Shown here: piece by piece, positions 1-7,533 of the stretch
Numbering within the stretch: position 1 is the stretch's first letter
How the letters are laid out: every line of letters begins with the position of its first letter
Origin: Candidatus Gastranaerophilales bacterium
Lineage (GTDB): Bacteria > Cyanobacteriota > Vampirovibrionia > Gastranaerophilales > Gastranaerophilaceae
Assembly (NCBI GenBank): GCA_944325825.1
Contig: CALVBP010000011.1
Span: forward strand, 1-58,997
Direction of reading: 5' to 3'
DNA length: 58,997 nt
The notes under the pieces: model-generated
Databases searched by the model: none
What the model was told of the DNA's origin: nothing
Seen by the model: the letters and a program-made list of their open reading frames with translations, nothing else
Made by a program: the position numbers and the translations under genes

Positions 1-731
1 ATACCAAATTGAATCTTCATTAAGTCAGAGCCGATATCGGCAATTTTTGTAAAGATACCGCCGGCAACACGAAGAGCAGAAGCGCCAAGAGATTCACCGA
101 TAGCAAATCCGATGAAGCATGCCCCTGCAAGTTCGCCAGGAACAAATAAAAGAATTACAAGCATCATGATAAGTTCAATTGATACAAGTAAAACACCGAT
201 ACTCATACCTGCTTTCAAAGGTATGTTCATAGTATCAAGCGGGTTGCCTTTAAGAGCGGTAAATGCAGTTCTTGAGTTTGCAAGGGTATTCATTCTGATG
301 CCGAACCAAGCAACCAGATAAGAGCCTAAAATACCAAGTACAGACCATCCAAGGATGATTAATACTGATTTTAGAGCCATGCCTTGCAAGTACCAGAAGT
401 AGAAAGCGATACACAGACCGATTAATACTTCCAAGCACAAAAGAAACTTACCTTGTTGAATAAGATAAGTTTTACATGTTTCAAAAATAGTATTCCCAAC
501 ATCACTCATAGCGGTGTGAACATCTACTTTTTTTACTCTTAAGAACTCTATAAGCCCGAAAATAACACCGACAACAGAGACAATTAAACCAATAACCAAC
601 AGGTTATAACTGTCAATACTTGCTGCCTTAATATTCGGAACTACAAGAGAAGCTTCTCCAGCAAAAGCAGGAGCACAAATCATCGTAAGCAATGATGCAA
701 ACAATGATTTGATTAACGTTTGTTTTTTCAT
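1..731 (-). CDS. hppA: Membrane-bound proton/sodium-translocating pyrophosphatase, N-terminal part (runs off the window)
   Basis: Integral membrane enzyme that couples hydrolysis of pyrophosphate to ion export. The visible 243 codons start at an ATG at 731 behind a good AGGAG site. They begin with a signal-like segment ending AFA at residues 22-24, followed by several long hydrophobic helices. Near the window edge the family motif GGIFTKIADIGSDL appears, which in M-PPases lies just before the catalytic DNVGDNVGD loop, so the active site and the residue deciding K+ dependence lie outside the window. No other family carries this motif to my knowledge. The gene is 3'-truncated only by the window. 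Confidence 0.9.
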   Translation of the reverse strand, partial: MKKQTLIKSLFASLLTMICAPAFAGEASLVVPNIKAASIDSYNLLVIGLIVSVVGVIFGLIEFLRVKKVDVHTAMSDVGNTIFETCKTYLIQQGKFLLCLEVLIGLCIAFYFWYLQGMALKSVLIILGWSVLGILGSYLVAWFGIRMNTLANSRTAFTALKGNPLDTMNIPLKAGMSIGVLLVSIELIMMLVILLFVPGELAGACFIGFAIGESLGASALRVAGGIFTKIADIGSDLMKIQFG

Positions 732-831
732 AATTACTCTCTCCTTTTAAGTGTAATTCCTTTATAAACACTAACAACTTCTTTATTATAATTAACCTAA
801 TAAAATAAGGCAAGTCGGTTACAAAATGAAA

Positions 832-1090
832 AGATTTGGTGAGTAGGAAATAAGTTAATAAGTTAATAAGATAATAAGATGTTTGTATAACCTGTCACCC
901 TGAACTTGATTCAGGGTCTATCCATGTTAGTGATTAGTGACTGGTGAATAGTGAATAGTGAGTAGGGAATAAGTTAATAAGTAAATAGGTTAATAAGTGA
1001 ATACGTGAATAAGTGATTGAGGAATATGGTGTTTGTATAACTTGTTACCCTGAACTTGATTCAGGGTCTATCCATTCAATACAAAACTAA
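832..1090. repeat. Low-complexity and palindromic intergenic repeats
   Basis: The stretch between hppA and the next gene holds no plausible gene. It contains runs of AGTGAATAG / TTAATAAGT units at about 835-1020 and two copies of a palindrome beginning CACCCTGAACTTGATTCAGG (894 and 1048 regions). A third copy is near 5907. The same short units recur near 5850-5880 and 20100-20175. Confidence 0.7.
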
Positions 1091-1250
1091 CATTGATAGA
1101 TTCCGGGTCAAAGCCCGGAATGACGGGGAAATACGTCATTCTGAGGCGATAGCCGAAGAATCGCAATAACTGGGAGTTTCTTCTACCGTTAAACCTTGCG
1201 ATGTTTCGCTTTGCTCAACATGACGGGAGTGCATTAGCCGAAGAATCACA
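1091..1250 (+). repeat. Dispersed 160-bp repeat, copy 1
   Basis: Begins with a small palindrome (ATTCCGGG...CCCGGAAT), then a block starting TACGTCATTCTGAGGCGATA and ending AGCCGAAGAATC. Nearly identical copies lie at 6151-6310 and 8917-9075, all on the same strand. No ORF is conserved inside it, so it looks like a non-autonomous dispersed element rather than a gene. Confidence 0.85.
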
Positions 1251-1313
1251 AAAACTCCTCACATTACTTGTGCAGAGTTAATGTTTTCTACTTATATGTC
1301 GTAAATTAAATAC

Positions 1314-1343
1314 AAAAAAATCCGGAGCGGACTCCGGATTTTT
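1314..1343 (-). terminator. Rho-independent terminator of the 560-aa gene
   Basis: Perfect 8-bp stem ATCCGGAG / CTCCGGAT with a T-run on the minus strand, 26 bp after the stop codon at 1370. Confidence 0.85.
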
Positions 1344-1369
1344 AATTAATTATAAGAACAATTAATTAT

Positions 1370-3052
1370 TTATTTGTTTACAGCTTTGCCTATGCCAAGA
1401 CCTACAAGCCCGAGAGCGGCTGCAGCGATAGCTGCGTTAACCCATTTATTTGGTCCTTTAATCTTACCTAAGTCCTTTTCAATAGCTTCTTGAGCGGATT
1501 TTTTAACTTTTGCAAGATATTCTTCTTTGCTTCCCAATCCCTTTTCTTTTAGGATTTTTAATAGTTCGTCGTCAGTAAGTTCTTTTGCTGAGAGACCTAT
1601 TTTTTTAGCTTCTTCTTCAGCGGCAGTTTTGGCTGCTTCAAGTTTGGATTTAACGCTTGATTTTTCAAGAGCGGCTTTAGCTGCATCTTCAATTTCTGCT
1701 GCACTCATTGCACTACCGGTTGTTGAAGATTTCGGCATTGCCTCTTTTAAGGTTTTATTTTTGTTTACAAATCCTAGCAAATTACCGCGTTCTTTTCTTG
1801 TTGCGTTTTCAACTTCCTGTTTAGTAGCCTGCTCTAATTCCTGAGCTCTAGAAAGCTGTTTAAAGAAGCTTTTTTTGCTGGCTATAAATTCAGCATTGGC
1901 TTTTTCTTTCTTCTCCGCAAAGCCTTTTAGGATATTGATTTGATTTCTCAAGTTATCATTTTTCTTAACTGCAGGATCGTCTAGTAATTTTTTATATTCT
2001 TCTACCGTTAATAATTGCTTGTGATTAGTGAATGGTGTTGTTGTGATACTACCACTCTTATCAATTACCATTAAATCAGTTTTACCTTTGCTGGCTCGCT
2101 GTTTAATTTTATCACTAATTTCCTTAGATAAATCATTAAGCGCATTATTTGCTTCATTGTAGCTATTTCTGTATCCATTTGCATTAGTAAATACTTTACA
2201 AGTTTTTTTGCCTACTTTTACATCTTTGATGTCGCCCAAAATTTCTTTTGCCAGGGCTCTTCTAGATTTATCTAATTGTTTTTGGTATTCAGTTTGGTAA
2301 TGTCTTTGGGATTTATATCCTTTTTCTTTCCAATCAGAAAAGTCGGTAATTTCTTCAATGATATTATTATCTTTAATAATTTTAACCAGCCCATCTATAT
2401 CGTTATTTCCATGATGTTTACCACTTGCCGTTTTCTGACGTAAAGTTTCAAGATAGGTATTAACCTGTTTTTCAAAATCTGTTAGAGTTTTTTTGTTTTT
2501 AGAATTTTTTTCAGCCTTTGCTAGAGCTTTTTGGTATGCATCATATCTTGTTGTATATTCGGTCTGCATTGTTGTATTTTCAAATACGCCGGCTTTAAGA
2601 GCTTCATCAGGTGTTAGAAATCCTGTAGGAGAAGATGCTGCTTTGCGGTTAGCTAATTTTGTCTTTTCAGCCTCAAGGGCTTTTGCATAATTTTCTTCAG
2701 CTGTTTTTAAATTTTTAGCAGCTTCGTTGTCGGCAGGTAGTTGACCTACGGCAGATTTACTTTCTTCTCTAATTTTAGCAACCTGTGATTCGTATTCTTT
2801 TTCTGCATTCTGAACTGCATTCGCATGAGATTTTGCAGTTTCCCAGAAACCTTTGTTATCTCCGCCTTTGCTAATTTCTCTATTAAAAGTATCTTCAGAC
2901 TCTTTTAAAATATCTTCGTAAGAAGAATATTTAGGTTTAGTAACTCCGACCGGAGAGAAAGCTCCTGCCAAGCCTCCGACGACAGCTCCTCCTAATGCAT
3001 ATGGAGTTGCTGAACCTTGTTTTTGCTGTTGAATCGCTAATTCATCTGACAT
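1370..3052 (-). CDS. Coiled-coil protein with hydrophobic ends, family A1 (560 aa)
   Basis: No known function recognised. The N-terminus MSDELAIQQQK leads into a Gly/Ala-rich hydrophobic stretch (about residues 18-35, PYALGGAVVGGLAGAF). About 480 residues of highly charged Lys/Glu/Ala helix, predicted coiled coil, follow. The C-terminus ends in one hydrophobic segment (VNAAIAAAALGLVGLGIG) and a short basic tail. Both hydrophobic ends could anchor a rod in a membrane. The ATG at 3052 has an AGGAG site 9 bp upstream. It is a diverged paralogue of the gene at 3882, which faces away from it across a serine recombinase gene. A phage-like structural or surface role is possible but unproven. Confidence 0.75.
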   Translation of the reverse strand: MSDELAIQQQKQGSATPYALGGAVVGGLAGAFSPVGVTKPKYSSYEDILKESEDTFNREISKGGDNKGFWETAKSHANAVQNAEKEYESQVAKIREESKSAVGQLPADNEAAKNLKTAEENYAKALEAEKTKLANRKAASSPTGFLTPDEALKAGVFENTTMQTEYTTRYDAYQKALAKAEKNSKNKKTLTDFEKQVNTYLETLRQKTASGKHHGNNDIDGLVKIIKDNNIIEEITDFSDWKEKGYKSQRHYQTEYQKQLDKSRRALAKEILGDIKDVKVGKKTCKVFTNANGYRNSYNEANNALNDLSKEISDKIKQRASKGKTDLMVIDKSGSITTTPFTNHKQLLTVEEYKKLLDDPAVKKNDNLRNQINILKGFAEKKEKANAEFIASKKSFFKQLSRAQELEQATKQEVENATRKERGNLLGFVNKNKTLKEAMPKSSTTGSAMSAAEIEDAAKAALEKSSVKSKLEAAKTAAEEEAKKIGLSAKELTDDELLKILKEKGLGSKEEYLAKVKKSAQEAIEKDLGKIKGPNKWVNAAIAAAALGLVGLGIGKAVNK

Positions 3053-3064
3053 AATTAATCGCTC
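3038..3064 (-). repeat. 27-bp inverted repeat, left copy (candidate recombination site)
   Basis: Identical to 3870-3896 on the opposite strand for all 27 bases. It covers GAG of the Shine-Dalgarno sequence, the spacer GCGATTAATT and codons 1-5 of the 560-aa gene. Identity stops sharply on both sides. It includes a partial dyad TTAATT...AATTA. Confidence 0.7.
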
Positions 3065-3246
3065 CTATATTTACTTAACTTAAATTGTACCTTTTCCACT
3101 TACGTTTATATATATGTTAACGTTTAAGCATTTAAAAAATTGCTACTTTAAAAAACTTGAATTTTACGAGCATTGCTAAAACTATTATATTTACTGAATC
3201 TTGGCGGTAAAACTTTTATTTACATATCTTTACAAAAGGAGGTTAT

Positions 3247-3849
3247 ATGACAGTATTTGGTTACATACGTGTAAGTACAGATAAACAAACAACGGAAAAT
3301 CAGCGCTTTGAAATCATGCGCTTTGCAAACTCTAATTCAATAGTAATTGATAAGTGGGTTGAGGAAAGTATTTCAGCAGCTTGTGATTTAAAAAAAAGAA
3401 AATTGTGGACATTAATGAAAAAATTAAAAAAGGGAGACCTTATAATAACATCCGAAATATCCCGTCTTGGGAGGAATTTACTACAGGTAATGAGTATTCT
3501 TAATTTTTGTTTAAATAACGACACCCGTATTTGGACAGTTAAGGATAGATTTCGTCTAGGAGATGATATTCAGTCAAAAGTTTTAGCATTTGCCTTCGGT
3601 TTATCTGCAGAAATCGAAAGGAAGCTAATATCCCAAAGGACTAAAGAAGCATTATTAAGAAAAAAAGCAGAGGGTGTAATATTAGGACGACCTATAGGTC
3701 GTAAAAGCAAAGTATTAAAATTAAGTATACATGAGAAAAAAATCAAAAAGTTTCTGGCGGAAAATATGTCAAAAACTCTAATTGCAAAGAAATTAGGGGT
3801 CCATCGTTCAACTGTTTCAAACTACATAAAACGTTATTTTGCTGACTAA
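3247..3849 (+). CDS. Serine site-specific recombinase, small DNA-invertase/resolvase type (200 aa)
   Basis: Cuts and rejoins DNA at paired short sites through a serine nucleophile. Residues 1-140 form the catalytic domain: the motif GYIRVSTDKQ contains Ser10, SRLGRN lies near residue 78, and FAFGLSAEIERKLISQRTKE carries the E-helix arginines. Residues about 160-197 are a Hin-type helix-turn-helix (KTLIAKKLGVHRSTVSNYIK). Length matches Hin/Gin/Mpi-type enzymes, and the wording IWTVKDRFRLGDDIQSKVLAFAFGLS resembles the Bacteroides Mpi invertase group as I recall it. It has a full AAAGGAGG site 4-6 bp before the ATG. It sits between two divergent paralogues whose 5' ends form an inverted repeat, so inversion of its own locus is the natural hypothesis. 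Resolution or transposon excision is less likely because no transposase is near. Confidence 0.92.
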   Translation: MTVFGYIRVSTDKQTTENQRFEIMRFANSNSIVIDKWVEESISAACDLKKRKLWTLMKKLKKGDLIITSEISRLGRNLLQVMSILNFCLNNDTRIWTVKDRFRLGDDIQSKVLAFAFGLSAEIERKLISQRTKEALLRKKAEGVILGRPIGRKSKVLKLSIHEKKIKKFLAENMSKTLIAKKLGVHRSTVSNYIKRYFAD

Positions 3850-3869
3850 AATTTATGATGAAATTAAAT

Positions 3870-3896
3870 GAGCGATTAATTATGTCAGATGAATTA
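3870..3896 (+). repeat. 27-bp inverted repeat, right copy (candidate recombination site)
   Basis: Mirror copy of 3038-3064, spanning the region just before the 609-aa gene and its first five codons. Here the bases before the block make ATGAG instead of AGGAG, so the right-hand gene presently has a much weaker ribosome-binding site than the left-hand one. Confidence 0.7.
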
Positions 3897-5711
3897 AGCA
3901 TTCAACAACAGAAATCAGGCACCCCTTATCTGCTGGGCGGTTCCGTTATCGGAGGTCTTGCGGGCTACGGATTAGGAGCGCATGGTCCCAAATTGGCATC
4001 GTCACCTGCTAAGTACAAATCTTATGAAGATTTGATTCAGGAAAAGCAGGATGATTTTGTAAAATCTACGGAAAATGTCAGCGAAGATTTAAAAACAACG
4101 GCTGAAAAAATGAGAAATGATGTTACTGAAGCCAGAAAAACTTATGAAGCTGACTTGCATAAATATATAGGTGAAAATACTAAAGAATTACCTGCTGATG
4201 ATGAGCTTGTGAAGAAAATGCAGGAAGCTGAAAAAGCTCTAAATACAAAACGTGAGCAGCTTATTAACCTAGAAGCTGATAAACTAAGAAAAGCTCAGCC
4301 TGCTGCTGCAGATGCTCCAAAACCGGTGTTATCAGAAAGAGCGGCAGATGCTGCTGAAAAAGTAAAAAAAGAAATTACAGCGGAAACCAAAAGATTAGAA
4401 ACAATAACTAAAAGTTTAAATGATGCTTCTAAAGCTGCTGCTGATGATTTATACAAGGCTTTGGATAATTTAGAAACTCTCAAAGCATCAAAAGCGCCAA
4501 GCGCTGATATCAAAGCTGCACAAGCTGAAATTACAAAAATGGAAAAAGCCCTAAATGAAGCAATCACAAAAGTGGTTGATGGATATGATTTTTCAGGTAC
4601 AAAAAGCGAAGTTAAGAAAGCAAAGGCTGCAAAAGTTAAAGAAATCAGATCCTATATAGATGATATTATTGCAGAACGCACACATAACGAATCTGTACAT
4701 AAAGTAAACATAGCCGGTTTGGCTGATTCCAGAAAGAAAGCTTTGGAAAATCTGGACTCTGTATTAGGAAAAGATTTTTCTAAAGCATATACAACAAACA
4801 AAGAACAGTTCGGAAAACAGCTTGAAAGAAATATTAAAGCAGAAAATATGAGATTGAATAAGTTAAACGAATTCAAAGCTCTATATGAAAAGGCTGTTAA
4901 AGAAACAGGCAATAAGACAAAAGTTATTGAAGAAGTTAAATCCTTGTTCGGTCTGGTAACTAAAACAACAAAAACTACCGAAGTAACAAGCATCTTTGAT
5001 GAATTTGCAAAATCTTTAACTGAGTCACAAGCAGATGATTTCTTGAGATTAGTAGGCGGTGATTTGGATGACAAAGCTATTACCGATGCTATCAACAAGT
5101 CAAAAGATAAAATAAAAGTTATGGAAACATCTTCTCAGGAACTTAACAGAGTTGCTGCAGAAATTCAAAAACTCGGAGGTGAAGGCGCCTATATCAATAA
5201 AGGGGTTTTATACAGCAAGACCGGTAAGAAAGTTGAATTTACAACAAATCAAATTCAGTTAACATCCGGTGAGCTATCAGTTCCAAAATCCAAAAAACTG
5301 TCAGCACTTGAAAAACAGTTAGCAAAGATTGAAGGCGGTGCAAAACCGGCAGCGGCAGCAGATAATGCCGTTAGATTAACAGAAGAACAAATTCTTGAAA
5401 AAGCAAGGACAAACGTAACAGACGATATGGTCAAAGCAGAAAAAGAAGCTCTTGAGGCAGCTAAAAAAGCAGTGGAAGAAAAGGCTGCAACTCTTTCTCC
5501 AAAATCAAGAGAACAATTAACAAAAGAATTTGTTGAAAAGAACGGTACTGTGGATGATGCTATAAAGAAAGCTGCAGAAAAATATAAAGATGATTTGAAA
5601 AAATTATACGAAGGCAAGATTAACAATAAAAAACTGGCTGCAATAATCGCCGGGGGGATTGTCGCAGGTCTTGCAGTCGGCGCTCTTATTAAACCAAAAC
5701 ATAATGCTTAA
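3882..5711 (+). CDS. Coiled-coil protein with hydrophobic ends, family A2 (609 aa)
   Basis: Paralogue of the 560-aa protein. It has the same N-terminus pattern MSDELSIQQQK, a Gly-rich hydrophobic stretch (PYLLGGSVIGGLAGYGLG), about 540 residues of Ala/Lys/Glu-rich coiled coil, and a C-terminal hydrophobic helix (LAAIIAGGIVAGLAVGALI) with a basic tail. The start at 3882 is chosen by homology with the paralogue; an upstream in-frame ATG at 3855 would add nine residues. Its ribosome site is poor (ATGAG), and it lies only 32 bp after the recombinase stop, so at present it may be translated weakly from recombinase read-through. Function unknown. Confidence 0.75.
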   Translation: MSDELSIQQQKSGTPYLLGGSVIGGLAGYGLGAHGPKLASSPAKYKSYEDLIQEKQDDFVKSTENVSEDLKTTAEKMRNDVTEARKTYEADLHKYIGENTKELPADDELVKKMQEAEKALNTKREQLINLEADKLRKAQPAAADAPKPVLSERAADAAEKVKKEITAETKRLETITKSLNDASKAAADDLYKALDNLETLKASKAPSADIKAAQAEITKMEKALNEAITKVVDGYDFSGTKSEVKKAKAAKVKEIRSYIDDIIAERTHNESVHKVNIAGLADSRKKALENLDSVLGKDFSKAYTTNKEQFGKQLERNIKAENMRLNKLNEFKALYEKAVKETGNKTKVIEEVKSLFGLVTKTTKTTEVTSIFDEFAKSLTESQADDFLRLVGGDLDDKAITDAINKSKDKIKVMETSSQELNRVAAEIQKLGGEGAYINKGVLYSKTGKKVEFTTNQIQLTSGELSVPKSKKLSALEKQLAKIEGGAKPAAAADNAVRLTEEQILEKARTNVTDDMVKAEKEALEAAKKAVEEKAATLSPKSREQLTKEFVEKNGTVDDAIKKAAEKYKDDLKKLYEGKINNKKLAAIIAGGIVAGLAVGALIKPKHNA

Positions 5712-5729
5712 ATCATTGATTAATAACTC

Positions 5730-5767
5730 AAAAGTTCCGAGATTTATTAAAATTTCGGAACTTTTTT
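5730..5767 (+). terminator. Rho-independent terminator
   Basis: Stem AAGTTCCGA / TCGGAACTT followed by TTTTTT, 19 bp after the 609-aa gene. Confidence 0.85.
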
Positions 5768-6150
5768 GTTATGCATTAAGGATGACCGGGGGTAAATAAA
5801 TTAGCTTCCCTCCCCGAGCAGGGGAGGGCTGGGGAGCAATTAGCGACTGGTGAATAGTGAATAGTTAATAAGTGAATAATGATTAGATGATTACTATTTT
5901 TTTGTCACCCTGAACTTGATTCAGGGTCTTACCAAAGCAGCGTTATACTTGGTTTCCGGTAAGATCCCGAAATAAGTTCGGGATGACAGTTATATTGTTG
6001 TCACACTGGATTTATTTCCACTATTGTTTTAAATAAATTATTCTGTCATGCTGAACTCGTTTCAGCATCTTACAAACTTAGAGTTAAACTCATAGCTGGT
6101 AAGATCCCGAACCAAGTTCGGGATGACATTTTCGTTTATTATCGATTAAA
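5768..6150. repeat. Palindromic intergenic repeats
   Basis: No gene seen. The stretch contains the CACCCTGAACTTG...CAGGGTCT palindrome (about 5907-5932), two GTAAGATCCCGAA...TTCGGGATGACA palindromes (about 5960-5990 and 6101-6128), and a related TCATGCTGAACTCG...CAGCATCTT palindrome (about 6046-6071). All are short imperfect hairpins that recur in this window. Confidence 0.65.
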
Positions 6151-6310
6151 CATTGATAGATTCCGGCTCGGGGCCGGAATGACAGAAAAATACGTCATTC
6201 TGAGGCGATAGCCGAAGAATCGCAATAACTGGGAGTTTCTTCTACCGTTAAACCTTGCGATGTTTCGCTTCGCTCAACATGACGGGAGTGCGATAGCCGA
6301 AGAATCGCAA
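6151..6310 (+). repeat. Dispersed 160-bp repeat, copy 2
   Basis: Nearly identical to 1091-1250 and 8917-9075 and in the same orientation. Copies 1 and 2 bracket the recombinase-paralogue locus as direct repeats. Confidence 0.85.
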
Positions 6311-6382
6311 GGTTATGGAGCCCTTGCGGGTAAGCACCCTTCCCAATCTTCCCTCACAAGGAAAGGATTTTAACACCCTGAA

Positions 6383-7423
6383 TTATTTTTTTGTGATATA
6401 TTTTTCAGCGGCTTTATACCCTGCTTCAATTGTCTTGTTAGTTACGCCAGGATGCGCTTCTTTATAAGCAACATATGCTTCTCTTAGCTTTGATGCATGC
6501 TTATTTATACTATCTTGGTTACCTGATTTAATTGCTTCTTGAAGTTTTTTTAATTCACTGGTAAAGCTTTTTGTTTCGTCATTAGTAAGCTCTTCTATAG
6601 CATCTCTGCCTTCAGCTTTTTTAAGCTGTTTTTTAAGTGCTGTGAGGTTATCTAATGACTGCTGAAGAGTTTTAACTACTTCTGTTTTAGCCTCTTTGAT
6701 TTCATTTTCTAATTTGGTTTTTTTAGCTTGTAAACTATTACACTCAGCTTCTTTGGTAGTTTTTTCCCCATCTAAAGTTGCAATATTAGTATTAAGTGTA
6801 TTTATGGATTCTTGCAATTTTTTTATTTTATTAGTTAAACTCTCAATCTCATTCTGAATAGATAATTGTGCACTATCAGGGAATTGATTCGGTTTAGCTT
6901 GCATAGAGATTTGCTGGCTCATTAATGTGCTTAATTTTTGAGAATATTCTGCCAGACTTGTTTGTGCATCGCGTAATGAACTTCTTGCTGTGGATAAGTT
7001 ACTGTTTATACTATTTAATTCAGTATTTTTAGTTTCTAGTTCTTCCGTTTTTCCTTTCAACTCATTTTGCTTATTAGTAATATCGGGATAAGAGTCAAAA
7101 TTACCGCTTTGAGCTAACTGTAATCTGAGCTGAACTTCAGAAATATCCGTACATTCGACCTTTTTCAGCTCTGTCTTAATATCAGCCTGAATTGATTCAG
7201 CAAGCGCAGAAGAATCTTCGCCGTCATCAACAGGTTCTGAATCATACATATTTCCAAATTTATTGAGCGCTGTTCCAAAAATTGATGTGGCAAAATTTAC
7301 TCCCAGAATTGCCCACGGATTATGAACTTCATGTCCTCCTCCATGTTGCAGAGTGTAGGCAGCTCTCATTTGTTTGTTATAATTTGCTACTTCTCTAAAG
7401 CTTCCGTCTGATATTGCGCCCAT
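6383..7423 (-). CDS. Orphan coiled-coil protein (346 aa)
   Basis: Function not recognised. Residues 1-65 hold a Gly/His/Asn-rich head with one mildly hydrophobic stretch (WAILGVNFATSIFGTALNKF). Residues about 75-270 are a long coiled coil with heptad-like Leu/Ile spacing, and residues 270-346 form a helical tail ending AAEKYITKK. There is no signal peptide. Layout (small glycine-rich head, long coiled coil, helical tail) matches the gene upstream at 7534-8517. The start at 7423 lies 22 bp after the shared promoter core at 7446-7464 and has only a weak AAGAAAG site. Confidence 0.7.
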   Translation of the reverse strand: MGAISDGSFREVANYNKQMRAAYTLQHGGGHEVHNPWAILGVNFATSIFGTALNKFGNMYDSEPVDDGEDSSALAESIQADIKTELKKVECTDISEVQLRLQLAQSGNFDSYPDITNKQNELKGKTEELETKNTELNSINSNLSTARSSLRDAQTSLAEYSQKLSTLMSQQISMQAKPNQFPDSAQLSIQNEIESLTNKIKKLQESINTLNTNIATLDGEKTTKEAECNSLQAKKTKLENEIKEAKTEVVKTLQQSLDNLTALKKQLKKAEGRDAIEELTNDETKSFTSELKKLQEAIKSGNQDSINKHASKLREAYVAYKEAHPGVTNKTIEAGYKAAEKYITKK

Positions 7424-7445
7424 AATTCTGTCTTTCTTCTTATAT

Positions 7446-7509
7446 CTTACATATATATAAAGTCAATAAAAAAAGTCCGATTTCAGGTTCGGACTTTTTT
7501 GTTACAAAT
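7446..7509 (-). promoter_or_regulatory. Shared orphan-gene promoter, copy C
   Basis: Read on the minus strand: dyad ATTTGTAACAAAA (7497-7509), hexamer TGAAAT inside a terminator stem, and core GACTTTATATATATGTAAG (7446-7464). The offset between dyad and core is 51 bp, identical to copies A and B. It drives the 346-aa gene. Confidence 0.7.
7468..7500 (-). terminator. Rho-independent terminator of the 327-aa gene
   Basis: Stem AAAGTCCGA / TCGGACTTT with a T-run on the minus strand. It sits inside the promoter of the next gene, between the dyad and the core. Confidence 0.85.
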
Positions 7510-7533
7510 GTTAATATTTAATTATTTTTCTTT

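Noticed and set aside
835-1020. Possible CRISPR array in the AGTGAATAG / TTAATAAG tract
   Set aside because: Units are 8-10 bp, irregular and without spacers of constant length; no cas gene in the window.
3038-3896. Reading the 27-bp inverted repeat as simple protein conservation after gene duplication
   Set aside because: Not fully excluded, but the identity includes 12 non-coding bases and synonymous sites, then stops abruptly while the protein similarity continues. Duplication alone would not predict that pattern.
4295-5626. Antisense ORFs of 90-148 aa opposite the 609-aa coiled-coil gene
   Set aside because: Ser/Phe/Ala-rich products are what GAA/AAA/GCA-rich coiled-coil codons give on the other strand.
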